Shown: positions 12,865 to 21,849 of the stretch, piece after piece
Layout: each line of letters opens with the position of its first letter
Position numbering within the stretch: the stretch's first letter is position 1
From: a virus
Length of the DNA stretch: 23,343 bases
Virus record (IMG/VR): IMGVR_UViG_3300022933_000292
Location: 1 to 23,343 of that record
Strand: one strand, 5' to 3'
Notes under the pieces: model-generated
What the model was told of the DNA's origin: nothing
Database searches by the model: none
What the model saw: only the letters and a program-made list of their open reading frames with translations
Program-made: the position numbers and the translations under genes

Positions 12865-15800
12865 ATGGCTATAAGAAGAAATAGAATTGTTAGACCATAT
12901 CGGGGAAAACTCTATGATATGGTGGTCAAGAACTTCGCTTATGTGCCCGTCCTTAATGCAAGGGGGAAGCAAGTCAAACAAAAAGGTAAGATCAAAAAAA
13001 TCAGACGCAAAGAAGTAACTGACGCTTTTGAGATTTATTACAACCTTTGTCTTGTTGATGAATACTTCAAGGTCATTTATGAAAAGAGACTTAAAGGCGA
13101 TAATACCTTAATGTCTACTCTTAAAGAGGACTTTGGTACTAGCTGGAGATACTTGGTTCGTAAGTATGCTTTTAAAGCTCCAAGAGGCACAAGAGAACTA
13201 GCTGTCAAAGTAGAAGCTCGTCTTGGGGTTATTGACAAGAACATCAATGATGGTCTCGCCGCTGTACTCTTCGGTAAGGACATTAATGAAGTGATGGGGA
13301 TGCTCAAAGCCGCTTCAAGCGGGACTGAGTTCAAAAAGACAATACAGTTTTATGCAGATTTTATTCGGCAAGCATTTCAAATGCTCGGATTCAATGTTGA
13401 AACCGAAGTAAAGAGTAACCCTAAGTTCAATATACGCTATGTGCAGTTCTCTATTGGAGATGAAGTCTCCGAGTTGATTTCTAAATCAAGCTCGATGGTG
13501 TCGGCTGAGATCGAAAAAGCAAATAAACTAAAGAAGATTCGAGATGCAAAACTCAAGTCTTCTTTACTTAAAGAGGGCTATCTCGTTGATGTTAAACCTG
13601 TATTTCTCAATGATGGTAGAAACAAGGGAGTCGCTTATATTACTGTGGCTTATGACGCTCAAGCTACACAGATACCTAAACCTCGAAGTAAACCTAAAGC
13701 TCCACAGTTTAAGAGTAAAGAATACAACCTTATCGTAAACTTAGAGAGTTTGGTTAAGAATGATAATGTCTATTCCTCTGATGTAGACCCCAAGCAGTTT
13801 TTTATCGAACCAAAATGTTCAATTCTAAAAGATGACGAAAATGGCCCCTCGATAGTCTATGAGGTTGGTGAAAAAGAGAAAAACGAGATCATTATCGAGC
13901 AGATCAAATCTGCTCTGGCTCTTGCAGAACAATTTTCTGTTCCTCAGTTTAAAGAAGGATACGGTAAACTTCCTAATGGTGAGCCAGAAGCAGGGTACAA
14001 CAGAGCAGGGATACCTAACTATAGATATAAAGTACCGAAGTCAAAACTCAAAGGGTATCAACAAGCAGTTCGTGTTTTCAAGAAGCTCCTACAGCTTAGG
14101 GCAATGTGTGAAAATAAAGTAGCTCAGAGCAAAGAGGTATTTGAATATCACAAAGCCCTTAAGCCACTCATTAAGGGTGCATACAGCAGTGACTTTACTG
14201 ATGAACTAGGAAACACTTACAAGCGGTTTAATAACATTGAAGAACTAGCGAAGAAAGTCATTAAAAAGAAAAGAAGTAACAAAGCAAAGAAAGCCACCCA
14301 ACCAAAAGTCTCTGAGGAAACAATCACAGTTGAAAACTACCCAGATTGGGATGGGACTAAGATTGTTTATACAGAGCGTAAAGTCAAAATCGCTAAATTT
14401 AAATACCCATCAGGATCTACTTACAACCCGATTCACCACAAAGATCTTCTACAAGAAGCATTGAATCGTATAAACCTTGGTCGTAATCCCGAACTTGATC
14501 CGAACCTCAAGGATCAAGTCTTAACCCCCGTCTTCAGAGAAGTAAAAGGATCTGAAGGTCTGTCCAAGACTTTCCAACTGGTTAAACTAAAGAACGCAGA
14601 GGGTAAAGACACCGAGATTATTGTAGCAGGTCGTTATGCAGGTTATGACCTCGATACGATTTTGAACATGGAAGGTCGCTTTATTGAGGGTGGGTACATC
14701 TCAAAGTCTGGCGGTAAAAACACCAAAGTAGCGACTGATCGTATCGCTTTTGATAAACAAGGCAACGCCATTACAGTTGATAAAGTTAAAGATGGAGATT
14801 CTTGGGAGTACAAGCAAAGACTCATTGAACCTTATATCACAGTGAATCCAAAAACAGGTGTTCTTACACTTGGTATTCCAGGTGAGAACTCTAGTAAAGC
14901 AGACCGTAATATAATGAAGTCTCTTGCAGAGAAGGTTGCTTCCATCACTACTCAAAAAAACCCAAAACTCCCCGCAGGGCATAAAGGTCGTAATCCTTTC
15001 TTTACATTCACACCCTCTGACTTCGAGATTATTCGTGAATCTCTTGGTTCAGTAGCAATGAGTGCTTCTGCATCTAAGTTTATGGACGAGTATTATGCCA
15101 AACTTAGAGCTAAAGAGAAAGCTACCACTGTTGAAAATACAGAGCGTTTTACCCCAGAAACTCTTGGTGGGTTCGTTGCAGAAACATCTCGTGGACAACT
15201 CAAATTTAATAATAAACAAAAAGAAGCGGCCGCTTGGCTTGAAGCATCAGGTATGCAGGGTGTTGTAGCTCTTGATACTGGTGTTGGTAAAACCCTTACC
15301 TCTCTTGTTGCAATCAAAAAAGCAATCAATGAAGAATTGGAACAAGGAGGGAAGAAGAGAAGATTCCTCTTTGTTTCACCTAAGAGTCTTGTTGGAAACT
15401 TGAAAAAAGAAGTCCTTAACTTCATGGTTAAAGGTGGAGATGATTTTGTAAGATCAGACGGTGAGGTTGAAAAGACCCCTAACTGGCAAAAGCTCGTTCA
15501 ATCTCGTATTGATGAGATGTCTTATGAGGATTTTGTTGACGAGTTTAAGAAATCAGAGGGCATTGATGACATTATTTCAGAGATGGAGAATGGAGAGCAG
15601 ATAATAGCGGATAAAAAGCGTCTTGCTCGTGAAAATAAACATCATGGTAAAGAGGCAACCGTCACTTATGAAGTTGGATACAAGAACGGTCGGGAAATTT
15701 GGAGGAATGAAGTTGATTTCCAAATCGGCAACTTGATTGACCCAACTATCGTTCGCACAGCTTCAACAAAAGAAGATGAGGTTAGAACTATCCAAGAACT

Positions 15801-18800
15801 CGTTTCTTACCCTGCTCTCGATCCCTCTGCTAAAGAAGCAAAGAAGAAAGAACTTGCTAAGGTTCGTAGGGAACATACTAAACTTAAGAAATCTGCTAAG
15901 GCAAAATCTTCCCCTATTGTGAACAAGAAGTTCCAAGATAAGTATTACGCTTGCTTTTTTGATGAGATCAATGAAATCTTCGGTAAAGGTGGCACACAGA
16001 AAAACTACGCAGTGTCTTCTCTTGGACACCCTCGTAAGGTTTTCTTAACTGCTTCGGCACTTGATCGTGACCCTGTGGATCTATACAGGCTTTCTACTTT
16101 AGCTAAAGGTAAAGTACCTACTAAAAAGAGTGAGAAAGCCTTTGCAGAAAAGTATGGTGTTGTTCTTGCAGGTCGTATGGTTGCCCTTAACCCAGATCCC
16201 AAACTAAGAGAACAATTTCACAACTGGGTTAAAGAGAACGCTTACTTTGCACCGAAGATGGACATCTCTGTAAATGAAGAGTTTGGCGTAGATTATGAAG
16301 ATGTTAATTTGCCCCGACTCCAAGAGCTTAAGTCTCGTACTATTACTACCCGTATGCCGAAAGCCATACAGAAGAAGTACAAGTCTCAAGCTAAAGCGAT
16401 TTCGGGTGAACTTAAAGCAATGGTGTCTAAGTATCGTGACCTTAGAGGTAAGCTAGATAATCTCACTGATCAAAGTGGCGATTTCTTTGATCGTACCAAC
16501 AGTAAGGCTTACCAAGACCTCACTAAAGCTACAAGCACTGTTAAATCGGCTCTAAACCGTCTTATTAAGACATCCTCAGAGGGAATGTTTAAGGCTGATG
16601 TTGGGTCTAAAATCTTCAAAGATAACTTTAAAGAAAGGTGTCTATACTTCTGTTCAAGTAAAAAACTTGCCGCTTCAGTCATAAAGAAGAACAGCAAGGT
16701 TCGTAAAGATAAAGTTCACGCATTGCTTTGGGCAAAAGAAATCGTCTTTTATCAGAATGGTAAAGTGGTCGCTAAAATCGAAGAACAAGACAACATGAGC
16801 GTTGAGGCTTTTGATGAGAAGTATATCGACACAGGCATCTACACCAAGATCGCCACAGAAGAGGTAGAGGAGGACACAGAGTCGGAGTCTACTTGGGCTA
16901 TGGACATCTCAAAGAAGTATGTTAAAGAGAACGATAGCCTAGCAAGTGCTGTATGTTCTGATAACTACGCTCGTGGTTTTAACTTCCAAACCTTCACTAA
17001 AGTCATCCACCTTGATCGTGGTAAAGGGTTTGATTCTGAACTGTTAAAGCAAAGAACTGCCCGTGCATATCGAGGTGGTCAATCTGAACAAGTAGAAGAA
17101 ATCTACATTGATGCCACCTTTGCTCCAGACTCTGAGTCAGAGGGTACTGTCAGTGAGAGTGCGAGGGGTCTTAAAGTAGATCTTAAAAACGCTCTCTCTC
17201 TTCAAAGAAATGAACTTGAAGAAGGTAAGACTTATATTGTCTATGTTTGGTTCAAAGACCCTTCAGACGAGTTAGGTGACGAGTGGTTAAATACAGACGA
17301 GTTTGTATTCAATGCCACAGATGAAACTCTTGAAGTCAAGCTCAACCAACTCTTCAACAGCATGGGTTATGTTAAGCCTCTTACTGTTGGGGATGAGGGT
17401 TATGTTGAAGGAGGGGCTAACGAACCTGTTAAGCGTTTAGTTCTCCTTGAGGGTACAGACATTAAAGAGAGAGCTACTGTTAAAGATGACTTTGATATGC
17501 TATCCATTGATCAGATTAAATCTTTGGTCAATGAAGCAGACCAAGATTTCTTCCAAGACATTATTGTTAATGGGTTGAAGTCTGACTTAACTGGTCGTCT
17601 TGATGCTCGTATTTCTGATACAGGAATTGCGATCAAGACTCCTGCACTGATGAGATTTGTCCTCGACCCAACTGAGGAAAATCAATCGAGGGCTGAAAAA
17701 GAGCTAGAAGATTTTGATGCTAACCCTTGTAGTCACCTTAATTATGAACCTGGTCGATATGATGACGCTGATATGTGGCTAAGTGACAAGGTTAATAGTG
17801 GGGGTACTATCTCAAAGCGGGATAAACAAATCCTTGATATGGTGGGTGGGCCTGTTGCTCTTGATCTCCTATTAGGAGATGGTAAAATTACGGCACATAG
17901 TAGTGGTATCCGAATGGAAGAAAATCGGTTTGTGACTGGTGCTAGTGTCTCCATCTATTCTGATGTTATCTCAAATAACTTCGTTAAACTAAAGCCTTGT
18001 GCCCCAAGAGGCTTTTCAAGTAAGTTCTTGTTCTCGGAAATCATTACTGCAAAACGCATGGGTAAAAAATACATCGAGTGTTTGGCGGCAGGTTCAGCAG
18101 GAGATTCCACTTACAGTGGTTATGCTGTCTGGCCAAAGTTTGGTTTCGATCTTGGTGTAAACATCTCAAGACTTCTTGACCGTATTTCTGTGGACTCTCC
18201 TAACTATGTTTATGCTGAAGCAGTGAGACAAATACTCGGTGAAAGCCCTGGAGTAAAGAGACTACAGCAACTCTTAGTTATCACTGCCGATATCGTGACC
18301 TTAAAAGTCTCTAAAAAAGACGCTAAGGCTCATAAGAAGGCAATGAAAGAGTGGGGGGAAGTAAAACAGGATGTTCTTGGTGATCGACCTGTAATGCCCC
18401 CTAGACCTACTGCACCAACACCGAGTATTGATTGGAGAGTTGGTGATAAGGTTAAAGCTGATGGCGACTATGTAAGAAATAACTATCCACAGATGTATAA
18501 TCAACTAGGGACAATCACTGAAGTCGGTTCATCTGATATCAAAGTAACACTTGATGAATCTGGGTACAGCACTCGTTTAAATAAAAACACCACTTACATC
18601 AGTCTCGTCACCCCACGACCAGTTCCTACAGTATCTGATGATATTGATAGAGATGCGATCCGAGAAAGTATCGAAGATTACGACACAAGGTCTGCTGAGT
18701 ATGATGCAAGCAACCCTAAGCCTTCAGCACCCGAACCAAAACGATATGTTGAGGAGAGAGTTGCTGTGGGGGAGAAGATTTGGGGATTGTATGGTAGTTC

Positions 18801-19443
18801 TGGGAACATGAGATTAGACCTCAAGGATGGGTCTACTTCCATGAGGATTGCTAACTCCTATCTCAAGAAGAAAGCTCTTGAAAAGAACATTGACCTAAAT
18901 GATTATCTTAACTCGCCACCTGATCTGTTTAACACTGAAGACCCTTGGTGTTGGGAACAAGAAATCGACACAGTTAAACTTAAAGGCCAATTAGTCAAGT
19001 GGACTGAGGTTGTCAGTCAGTACCCTGAAGCGTTTAGGACTGCATGGTATGCACATAAGCGTCTTCGTAATAAGGTTGGTCGGCTTTGTGGTTCTGAGAA
19101 GGCTTTAAAAGACTTTATGAAGAAGTATCGGTTGGTTGACCCTCTAACTGATTCCAATACCCCAAGTCCCGAAGCAAGGTCACTTCAAAGTAGGACTAGA
19201 AGTAATGAATCGGATGCTGAATACTCAGCAGAAAATGTAGGACAGCGAATAAAGCTCGGAGCTGATGAAATCTCAGATGTTATTTCTGATCGTAGGCTTT
19301 GGGAAGAATCTCAAGACCCTTGTTTACAAGCAGTTTGGGAAGAGTTAAGACTTGAAAACTACGCAGGTCAAATTGTATCTGAGTTAATCGAAGGTGAAGA
19401 AGACCCAGACCTCATCGAAGTCCAAAGAGCAAGAAAGGCGTAA
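12865..19443 (+). CDS. Giant SNF2-like SF2 helicase, 2192 residues
   Basis: ATG 12865 lies six bases after AAAGGAG, better than GTG one codon upstream. Residue positions: motif I DTGVGKTL 804-811; motif II DEIN 1033-1036 (in a FFDEINEIF context); motif III LTASAL about 1061; motif V SDNYARGFNFQ with VIHLDRGKGF; motif VI QRTARAYRGGQ 1396-1406. Order and motif VI (cf. Q-R-x-G-R-x-x-R-x-G-Q) point to the SNF2/DEAD-like SF2 group. Over 220 residues separate motifs I and II. The N-terminal ~780 residues are Lys-rich and unassigned. The C-terminal ~750 include a segment with YAVWPKFGFD at 1753-1762, a Pro-rich linker, and an SH3/KOW-like segment from about 1857 (WRVGDKVKADGD). Giant helicases of this size are known from P1 DarB and jumbo phages, where some are packaged and injected; no methyltransferase domain is seen here. 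Confidence 0.85.
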   Translation: MAIRRNRIVRPYRGKLYDMVVKNFAYVPVLNARGKQVKQKGKIKKIRRKEVTDAFEIYYNLCLVDEYFKVIYEKRLKGDNTLMSTLKEDFGTSWRYLVRKYAFKAPRGTRELAVKVEARLGVIDKNINDGLAAVLFGKDINEVMGMLKAASSGTEFKKTIQFYADFIRQAFQMLGFNVETEVKSNPKFNIRYVQFSIGDEVSELISKSSSMVSAEIEKANKLKKIRDAKLKSSLLKEGYLVDVKPVFLNDGRNKGVAYITVAYDAQATQIPKPRSKPKAPQFKSKEYNLIVNLESLVKNDNVYSSDVDPKQFFIEPKCSILKDDENGPSIVYEVGEKEKNEIIIEQIKSALALAEQFSVPQFKEGYGKLPNGEPEAGYNRAGIPNYRYKVPKSKLKGYQQAVRVFKKLLQLRAMCENKVAQSKEVFEYHKALKPLIKGAYSSDFTDELGNTYKRFNNIEELAKKVIKKKRSNKAKKATQPKVSEETITVENYPDWDGTKIVYTERKVKIAKFKYPSGSTYNPIHHKDLLQEALNRINLGRNPELDPNLKDQVLTPVFREVKGSEGLSKTFQLVKLKNAEGKDTEIIVAGRYAGYDLDTILNMEGRFIEGGYISKSGGKNTKVATDRIAFDKQGNAITVDKVKDGDSWEYKQRLIEPYITVNPKTGVLTLGIPGENSSKADRNIMKSLAEKVASITTQKNPKLPAGHKGRNPFFTFTPSDFEIIRESLGSVAMSASASKFMDEYYAKLRAKEKATTVENTERFTPETLGGFVAETSRGQLKFNNKQKEAAAWLEASGMQGVVALDTGVGKTLTSLVAIKKAINEELEQGGKKRRFLFVSPKSLVGNLKKEVLNFMVKGGDDFVRSDGEVEKTPNWQKLVQSRIDEMSYEDFVDEFKKSEGIDDIISEMENGEQIIADKKRLARENKHHGKEATVTYEVGYKNGREIWRNEVDFQIGNLIDPTIVRTASTKEDEVRTIQELVSYPALDPSAKEAKKKELAKVRREHTKLKKSAKAKSSPIVNKKFQDKYYACFFDEINEIFGKGGTQKNYAVSSLGHPRKVFLTASALDRDPVDLYRLSTLAKGKVPTKKSEKAFAEKYGVVLAGRMVALNPDPKLREQFHNWVKENAYFAPKMDISVNEEFGVDYEDVNLPRLQELKSRTITTRMPKAIQKKYKSQAKAISGELKAMVSKYRDLRGKLDNLTDQSGDFFDRTNSKAYQDLTKATSTVKSALNRLIKTSSEGMFKADVGSKIFKDNFKERCLYFCSSKKLAASVIKKNSKVRKDKVHALLWAKEIVFYQNGKVVAKIEEQDNMSVEAFDEKYIDTGIYTKIATEEVEEDTESESTWAMDISKKYVKENDSLASAVCSDNYARGFNFQTFTKVIHLDRGKGFDSELLKQRTARAYRGGQSEQVEEIYIDATFAPDSESEGTVSESARGLKVDLKNALSLQRNELEEGKTYIVYVWFKDPSDELGDEWLNTDEFVFNATDETLEVKLNQLFNSMGYVKPLTVGDEGYVEGGANEPVKRLVLLEGTDIKERATVKDDFDMLSIDQIKSLVNEADQDFFQDIIVNGLKSDLTGRLDARISDTGIAIKTPALMRFVLDPTEENQSRAEKELEDFDANPCSHLNYEPGRYDDADMWLSDKVNSGGTISKRDKQILDMVGGPVALDLLLGDGKITAHSSGIRMEENRFVTGASVSIYSDVISNNFVKLKPCAPRGFSSKFLFSEIITAKRMGKKYIECLAAGSAGDSTYSGYAVWPKFGFDLGVNISRLLDRISVDSPNYVYAEAVRQILGESPGVKRLQQLLVITADIVTLKVSKKDAKAHKKAMKEWGEVKQDVLGDRPVMPPRPTAPTPSIDWRVGDKVKADGDYVRNNYPQMYNQLGTITEVGSSDIKVTLDESGYSTRLNKNTTYISLVTPRPVPTVSDDIDRDAIRESIEDYDTRSAEYDASNPKPSAPEPKRYVEERVAVGEKIWGLYGSSGNMRLDLKDGSTSMRIANSYLKKKALEKNIDLNDYLNSPPDLFNTEDPWCWEQEIDTVKLKGQLVKWTEVVSQYPEAFRTAWYAHKRLRNKVGRLCGSEKALKDFMKKYRLVDPLTDSNTPSPEARSLQSRTRSNESDAEYSAENVGQRIKLGADEISDVISDRRLWEESQDPCLQAVWEELRLENYAGQIVSELIEGEEDPDLIEVQRARKA

Positions 19444-19447
19444 TAAG

Positions 19448-19711
19448 ATGGAAGATTTAGCTACTCTCGAAGAATGGATTGATTTCATTAACCAGATCCC
19501 TATGGAAGAAATGATTAATCACGCTAAAGTGATTGGTTCTGTTTCTTTTCAAGAGGAGATGGAAGATGACGGTTATGATGACCAAGACATTATGATTCTA
19601 TATCAAGCACTCGCTAAAAGATTTTTAGAACTTGATATCCGTGTTCCAGATATGATGGATCATGCTTGCGTGAACTTTAGATCAATAGCCGCAGGTGTCT
19701 TTACACCATAA
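19448..19711 (+). CDS. Small acidic protein of unknown function
   Basis: 87 residues. The frame is open further upstream, but ATG 19448, five bases after the giant gene ends and behind AGAAAGG (19431-19437), is the best start. The product is acidic and helical (DLATLEEWIDFINQIPMEEM) with no membrane segment. No family recognised. Probably cotranscribed with the helicase. Confidence 0.65.
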   Translation: MEDLATLEEWIDFINQIPMEEMINHAKVIGSVSFQEEMEDDGYDDQDIMILYQALAKRFLELDIRVPDMMDHACVNFRSIAAGVFTP

Positions 19712-19748
19712 TCTCTTTGAGTGGGCATTAGATGCTGATGACATAGTG

Positions 19749-19760
19749 TAGTTTTTTTAT
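19749..19760 (+). promoter_or_regulatory. Promoter-like element TAGTTTTTTTAT upstream of gene at 19793
   Basis: Recurrent element, least typical copy because T fills the variable site, 33 bases before the ATG at 19793. Confidence 0.5.
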
Positions 19761-19768
19761 TGAAGATG

Positions 19769-19782
19769 CCCTATTAGTAGGG
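19769..19782 (+). promoter_or_regulatory. Hairpin covering the ribosome site
   Basis: CCCTA (19769-19773) and TAGGG (19778-19782) pair around TTAG. The right arm is part of TAGGGGG, the ribosome site for ATG 19793, so folding could limit translation. Confidence 0.4.
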
Positions 19783-19792
19783 GGTGTCGGCA

Positions 19793-20128
19793 ATGAGCAA
19801 TCCTTACACACAAAAGCAAGATGGTATTAGGGTCTGTGTTGAAACGGACTCCAAAGGGGTCTCTTACCCCAAATATATCTTCACTGTCCTCTCTGAGTGT
19901 GGTTTTTCATATGATAGAAACCATGATGGAATCGTGTTCATACATAATCAAGATACAGACTTAACCCTCTTGATTACCCTTAACCAAAAGCGAAACTGGC
20001 ATCACCTCATCGCTTATAAACACTCTAAATGGACGCTGACCTATAAAGGTGATGTTGAGTACCATATCTTTGGGAATGATGTCTTAAAGACTATACGCAG
20101 AGCTTATGGATACTGGTATGGCCTCTAG
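19793..20128 (+). CDS. Small protein of unknown function
   Basis: 111 residues from ATG 19793; a GTG three codons upstream is in frame but lies within the ribosome site, so ATG is preferred. Soluble, with GIVFIHNQDTDLTLLITLN and a Trp/Tyr-rich end (KTIRRAYGYWYGL). The latter half alternates strands and helices. No family recognised. It carries its own promoter-like element. Confidence 0.65.
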   Translation: MSNPYTQKQDGIRVCVETDSKGVSYPKYIFTVLSECGFSYDRNHDGIVFIHNQDTDLTLLITLNQKRNWHHLIAYKHSKWTLTYKGDVEYHIFGNDVLKTIRRAYGYWYGL

Positions 20129-20169
20129 CCCCTTTAAATCACTTATGAGAAGATAAATGACTTTCGCTA

Positions 20170-20177
20170 GGTATAAA
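20170..20177 (+). promoter_or_regulatory. TATAAATA box upstream of deoxynucleoside kinase
   Basis: TATAAATA lies 25 bases before ATG 20203. It is identical to the T4 late promoter core and is the reverse complement of the TATTTATA in the recurrent element. The following AAAGGAGG is a strong ribosome site. Confidence 0.35.
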
Positions 20178-20202
20178 TAAAACACTAAAGGAGGTAGCTC
20201 AC

Positions 20203-20772
20203 ATGAGAATAATCGTAGAAGGACTTATCGGTGTCGGTAAGTCCACATTCACAAAAGAAGCAAGTAAACACTTTAACCTGACTCCCATGTATGAATCGGT
20301 AGGTGATAATCCGTTCCTTGAAAAGTTCTATTCAGACGACCCAAGCCGATGGGCTTATACGCTTCAAATGCACTTTCTCTATGACAGGTTCTCAAAACAT
20401 CTACCAGAAAATACCTTGCTTGATCGTTCAATCTTCGGAGACTCCTGCTTTGCCAACATCTTAAGAGATGATGGAGTCCTTACCGAAGATGAACACAGCT
20501 CGTATATGAAGCATTTTGAGATGCTTAAGCCTTATATCCCCCCTGTTGATGTCTGTATCCACCTCCATGTTAGCGTAGAGCAAGCAATGGAAAGGATTTC
20601 TAAACGAGGGAGAGGATTTGAGTCGGGTATCGAGGAGTCTTATCTGCACAAGTTACAGGTTCAAGTCATGCAGATTCCAGATAGACTCCCTAAAGAGACT
20701 AAATACATCAAGCTCGATTGGTACGACATGGATGAGGGTCAGAGGCTAGATGTCATAAGAGGATTGCTTTAA
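20203..20772 (+). CDS. Deoxynucleoside kinase (dAK/dGK/dCK-like)
   Basis: 189 residues from ATG 20203. The P-loop GLIGVGKST is at residues 7-15; Glu31 in the YES motif is the expected base; NPFLEKFY and YTLQMHFLYDRF are typical of bacterial deoxyadenosine/deoxyguanosine kinases; DRS at 74-76 (LLDRSIFGDSCFA) is the family hallmark; the arginine-rich LID is RISKRGRGFE near 128-137. These enzymes phosphorylate deoxynucleosides with ATP and would recycle host DNA breakdown products for phage replication. The length fits the bacterial/phage group. Substrate preference cannot be read from sequence. The stop codon overlaps that of the opposing sirtuin gene in a TTAA. Confidence 0.9.
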   Translation: MRIIVEGLIGVGKSTFTKEASKHFNLTPMYESVGDNPFLEKFYSDDPSRWAYTLQMHFLYDRFSKHLPENTLLDRSIFGDSCFANILRDDGVLTEDEHSSYMKHFEMLKPYIPPVDVCIHLHVSVEQAMERISKRGRGFESGIEESYLHKLQVQVMQIPDRLPKETKYIKLDWYDMDEGQRLDVIRGLL

Positions 20773-21560
20773 TCCTCAACCGTCAGTTGTTGCACTAAGT
20801 TTGGTAGGTAGTCCTCTGCCCTCTCAGTGGTGTAGTTAAAGCTCTTGGACTCTTGGGACGGATTAGGGTCGATGATATACATCGGTTTCCTCATCTGCCT
20901 ACCTGCTTGAACCACCATATTAGTGATCCCTACAGAGAAGCTAGTGCCGATAAAGACCACCATATCTGCTTCCTCTATAGCTTCCATAGCGTCATCTAAG
21001 CGATAGTCCTCATGAGAACCATAAAACTCATCGAACCACAGTGCGTGTGCTCTTAGTGGAACATCACATTTAGGACACATAGGTAGATCGTTCGGGTCTT
21101 TGGACTGTTCAAACTTCTTATAGTCAGCCCATACCTCGCTCATCGGGATTGAACCCCTCGGATCTCCATGATCACACCCATGATTAGGGCAACGCACAGC
21201 GTTGGTTGTACCATGTATTTCGATGACATTCTTTGATCCTGCCTTATTGTGCAAGTGATCTACATTCTGCGTGATGATGTCAAAGGTCTTACCCTCTGAC
21301 TCACACCATGTTTCAAGTTCCACGAGAGCTTTATGTGCGTCATTAGGCTCAAGGGCAAAGACACCCTTAAACTTGTCGAGATACCACTCCCACGCTTTTG
21401 CAGGATTACGGTTGAAGTAGCGTTGTGTGCCTTTCTCAAGGACATCATTAGCCCACACAGCGTCATCACCTGTTCGCCATGCTTGGATGCCCGATGAGGT
21501 ACTGATACCTGCACCCGTCACGATTAAGATGTTATCTGATGTTTTGATTGAGTTTAGCAT
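20769..21560 (-). CDS. Sir2-family NAD-dependent deacylase (sirtuin)
   Basis: 263 residues on the minus strand. GAGISTSSGI at 16-25 binds NAD; TQNVDHLH at 97-104 and catalytic His116 in EIHG are intact; Cys at 124, 129, 162 and 165 form a zinc site with C-x4-C instead of the usual C-x2-C; GTSFSVGI supplies the second NAD-binding loop. The 'FRG' loop is altered to WRTGDDAVW but keeps Arg29. Near 57-63, WEWYLDKF lies where CobB has Tyr and Arg for succinyl/malonyl removal: the Tyr is present and the Arg appears to be Lys. All catalytic parts are there, so activity is expected, though the substrate is unknown. The ATG overlaps the end of the WGR gene by seven bases, so the two proteins are probably coproduced. 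Confidence 0.92.
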   Translation of the reverse strand: MLNSIKTSDNILIVTGAGISTSSGIQAWRTGDDAVWANDVLEKGTQRYFNRNPAKAWEWYLDKFKGVFALEPNDAHKALVELETWCESEGKTFDIITQNVDHLHNKAGSKNVIEIHGTTNAVRCPNHGCDHGDPRGSIPMSEVWADYKKFEQSKDPNDLPMCPKCDVPLRAHALWFDEFYGSHEDYRLDDAMEAIEEADMVVFIGTSFSVGITNMVVQAGRQMRKPMYIIDPNPSQESKSFNYTTERAEDYLPNLVQQLTVED

Positions 21561-21799
21561 GATAGTTCCATCCTCTCTACTTTGTAGCCCTTATTGAGCT
21601 TTTGTGGTGCTTTTTTCTCGAAGTACATTCGATCCTTAGTGATTGCTGTACCCCAATCCCCTATGCGTCCATAACGGACGATGACAGTTCCATCTGGACG
21701 GCCTGTAGCCTCCCAAAACTTATAGTGTCCATTCTTGTGCTCCAAACGGAGTCGGAAGGTTGGGGCGAGGTTGCATTGTGTGATAGCGTCAATAGCCAT
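21554..21799 (-). CDS. Standalone WGR-domain protein
   Basis: 81 residues on the minus strand from ATG 21799, behind AAAGGAGAACC. The body is a single WGR domain: FRLRLEHKNGHYKFWEATG, then VIVRYGRIGDWGT with the name-giving W/G/R pattern, then FEKKAPQKLNKGYK, which matches the domain's ending. In PARPs, WGR binds DNA-break ends and 5' phosphates; standalone bacterial versions are of unknown role. It is the first gene of a two-gene unit with the sirtuin, and the seven-base overlap implies coupled translation. The link of WGR with NAD-consuming enzymes (PARP, sirtuin) is suggestive of a shared job in NAD-dependent protein modification or sensing of DNA damage. Confidence 0.85.
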   Translation of the reverse strand: MAIDAITQCNLAPTFRLRLEHKNGHYKFWEATGRPDGTVIVRYGRIGDWGTAITKDRMYFEKKAPQKLNKGYKVERMELSC

Positions 21800-21849
21800 G
21801 TTGGTTCTCCTTTAGTGAGTGATTGGTTGTTGGGGATTGCCCTTACAGG

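Noticed and set aside
12862-12867. GTG at 12862 as start of the giant helicase
   Set aside because: The ATG one codon later has the better spacing from AAAGGAG.
15763-16029. Minus-strand frames within the helicase gene
   Set aside because: No ribosome sites, unlikely composition, and the 2192-codon sense frame is uninterrupted.
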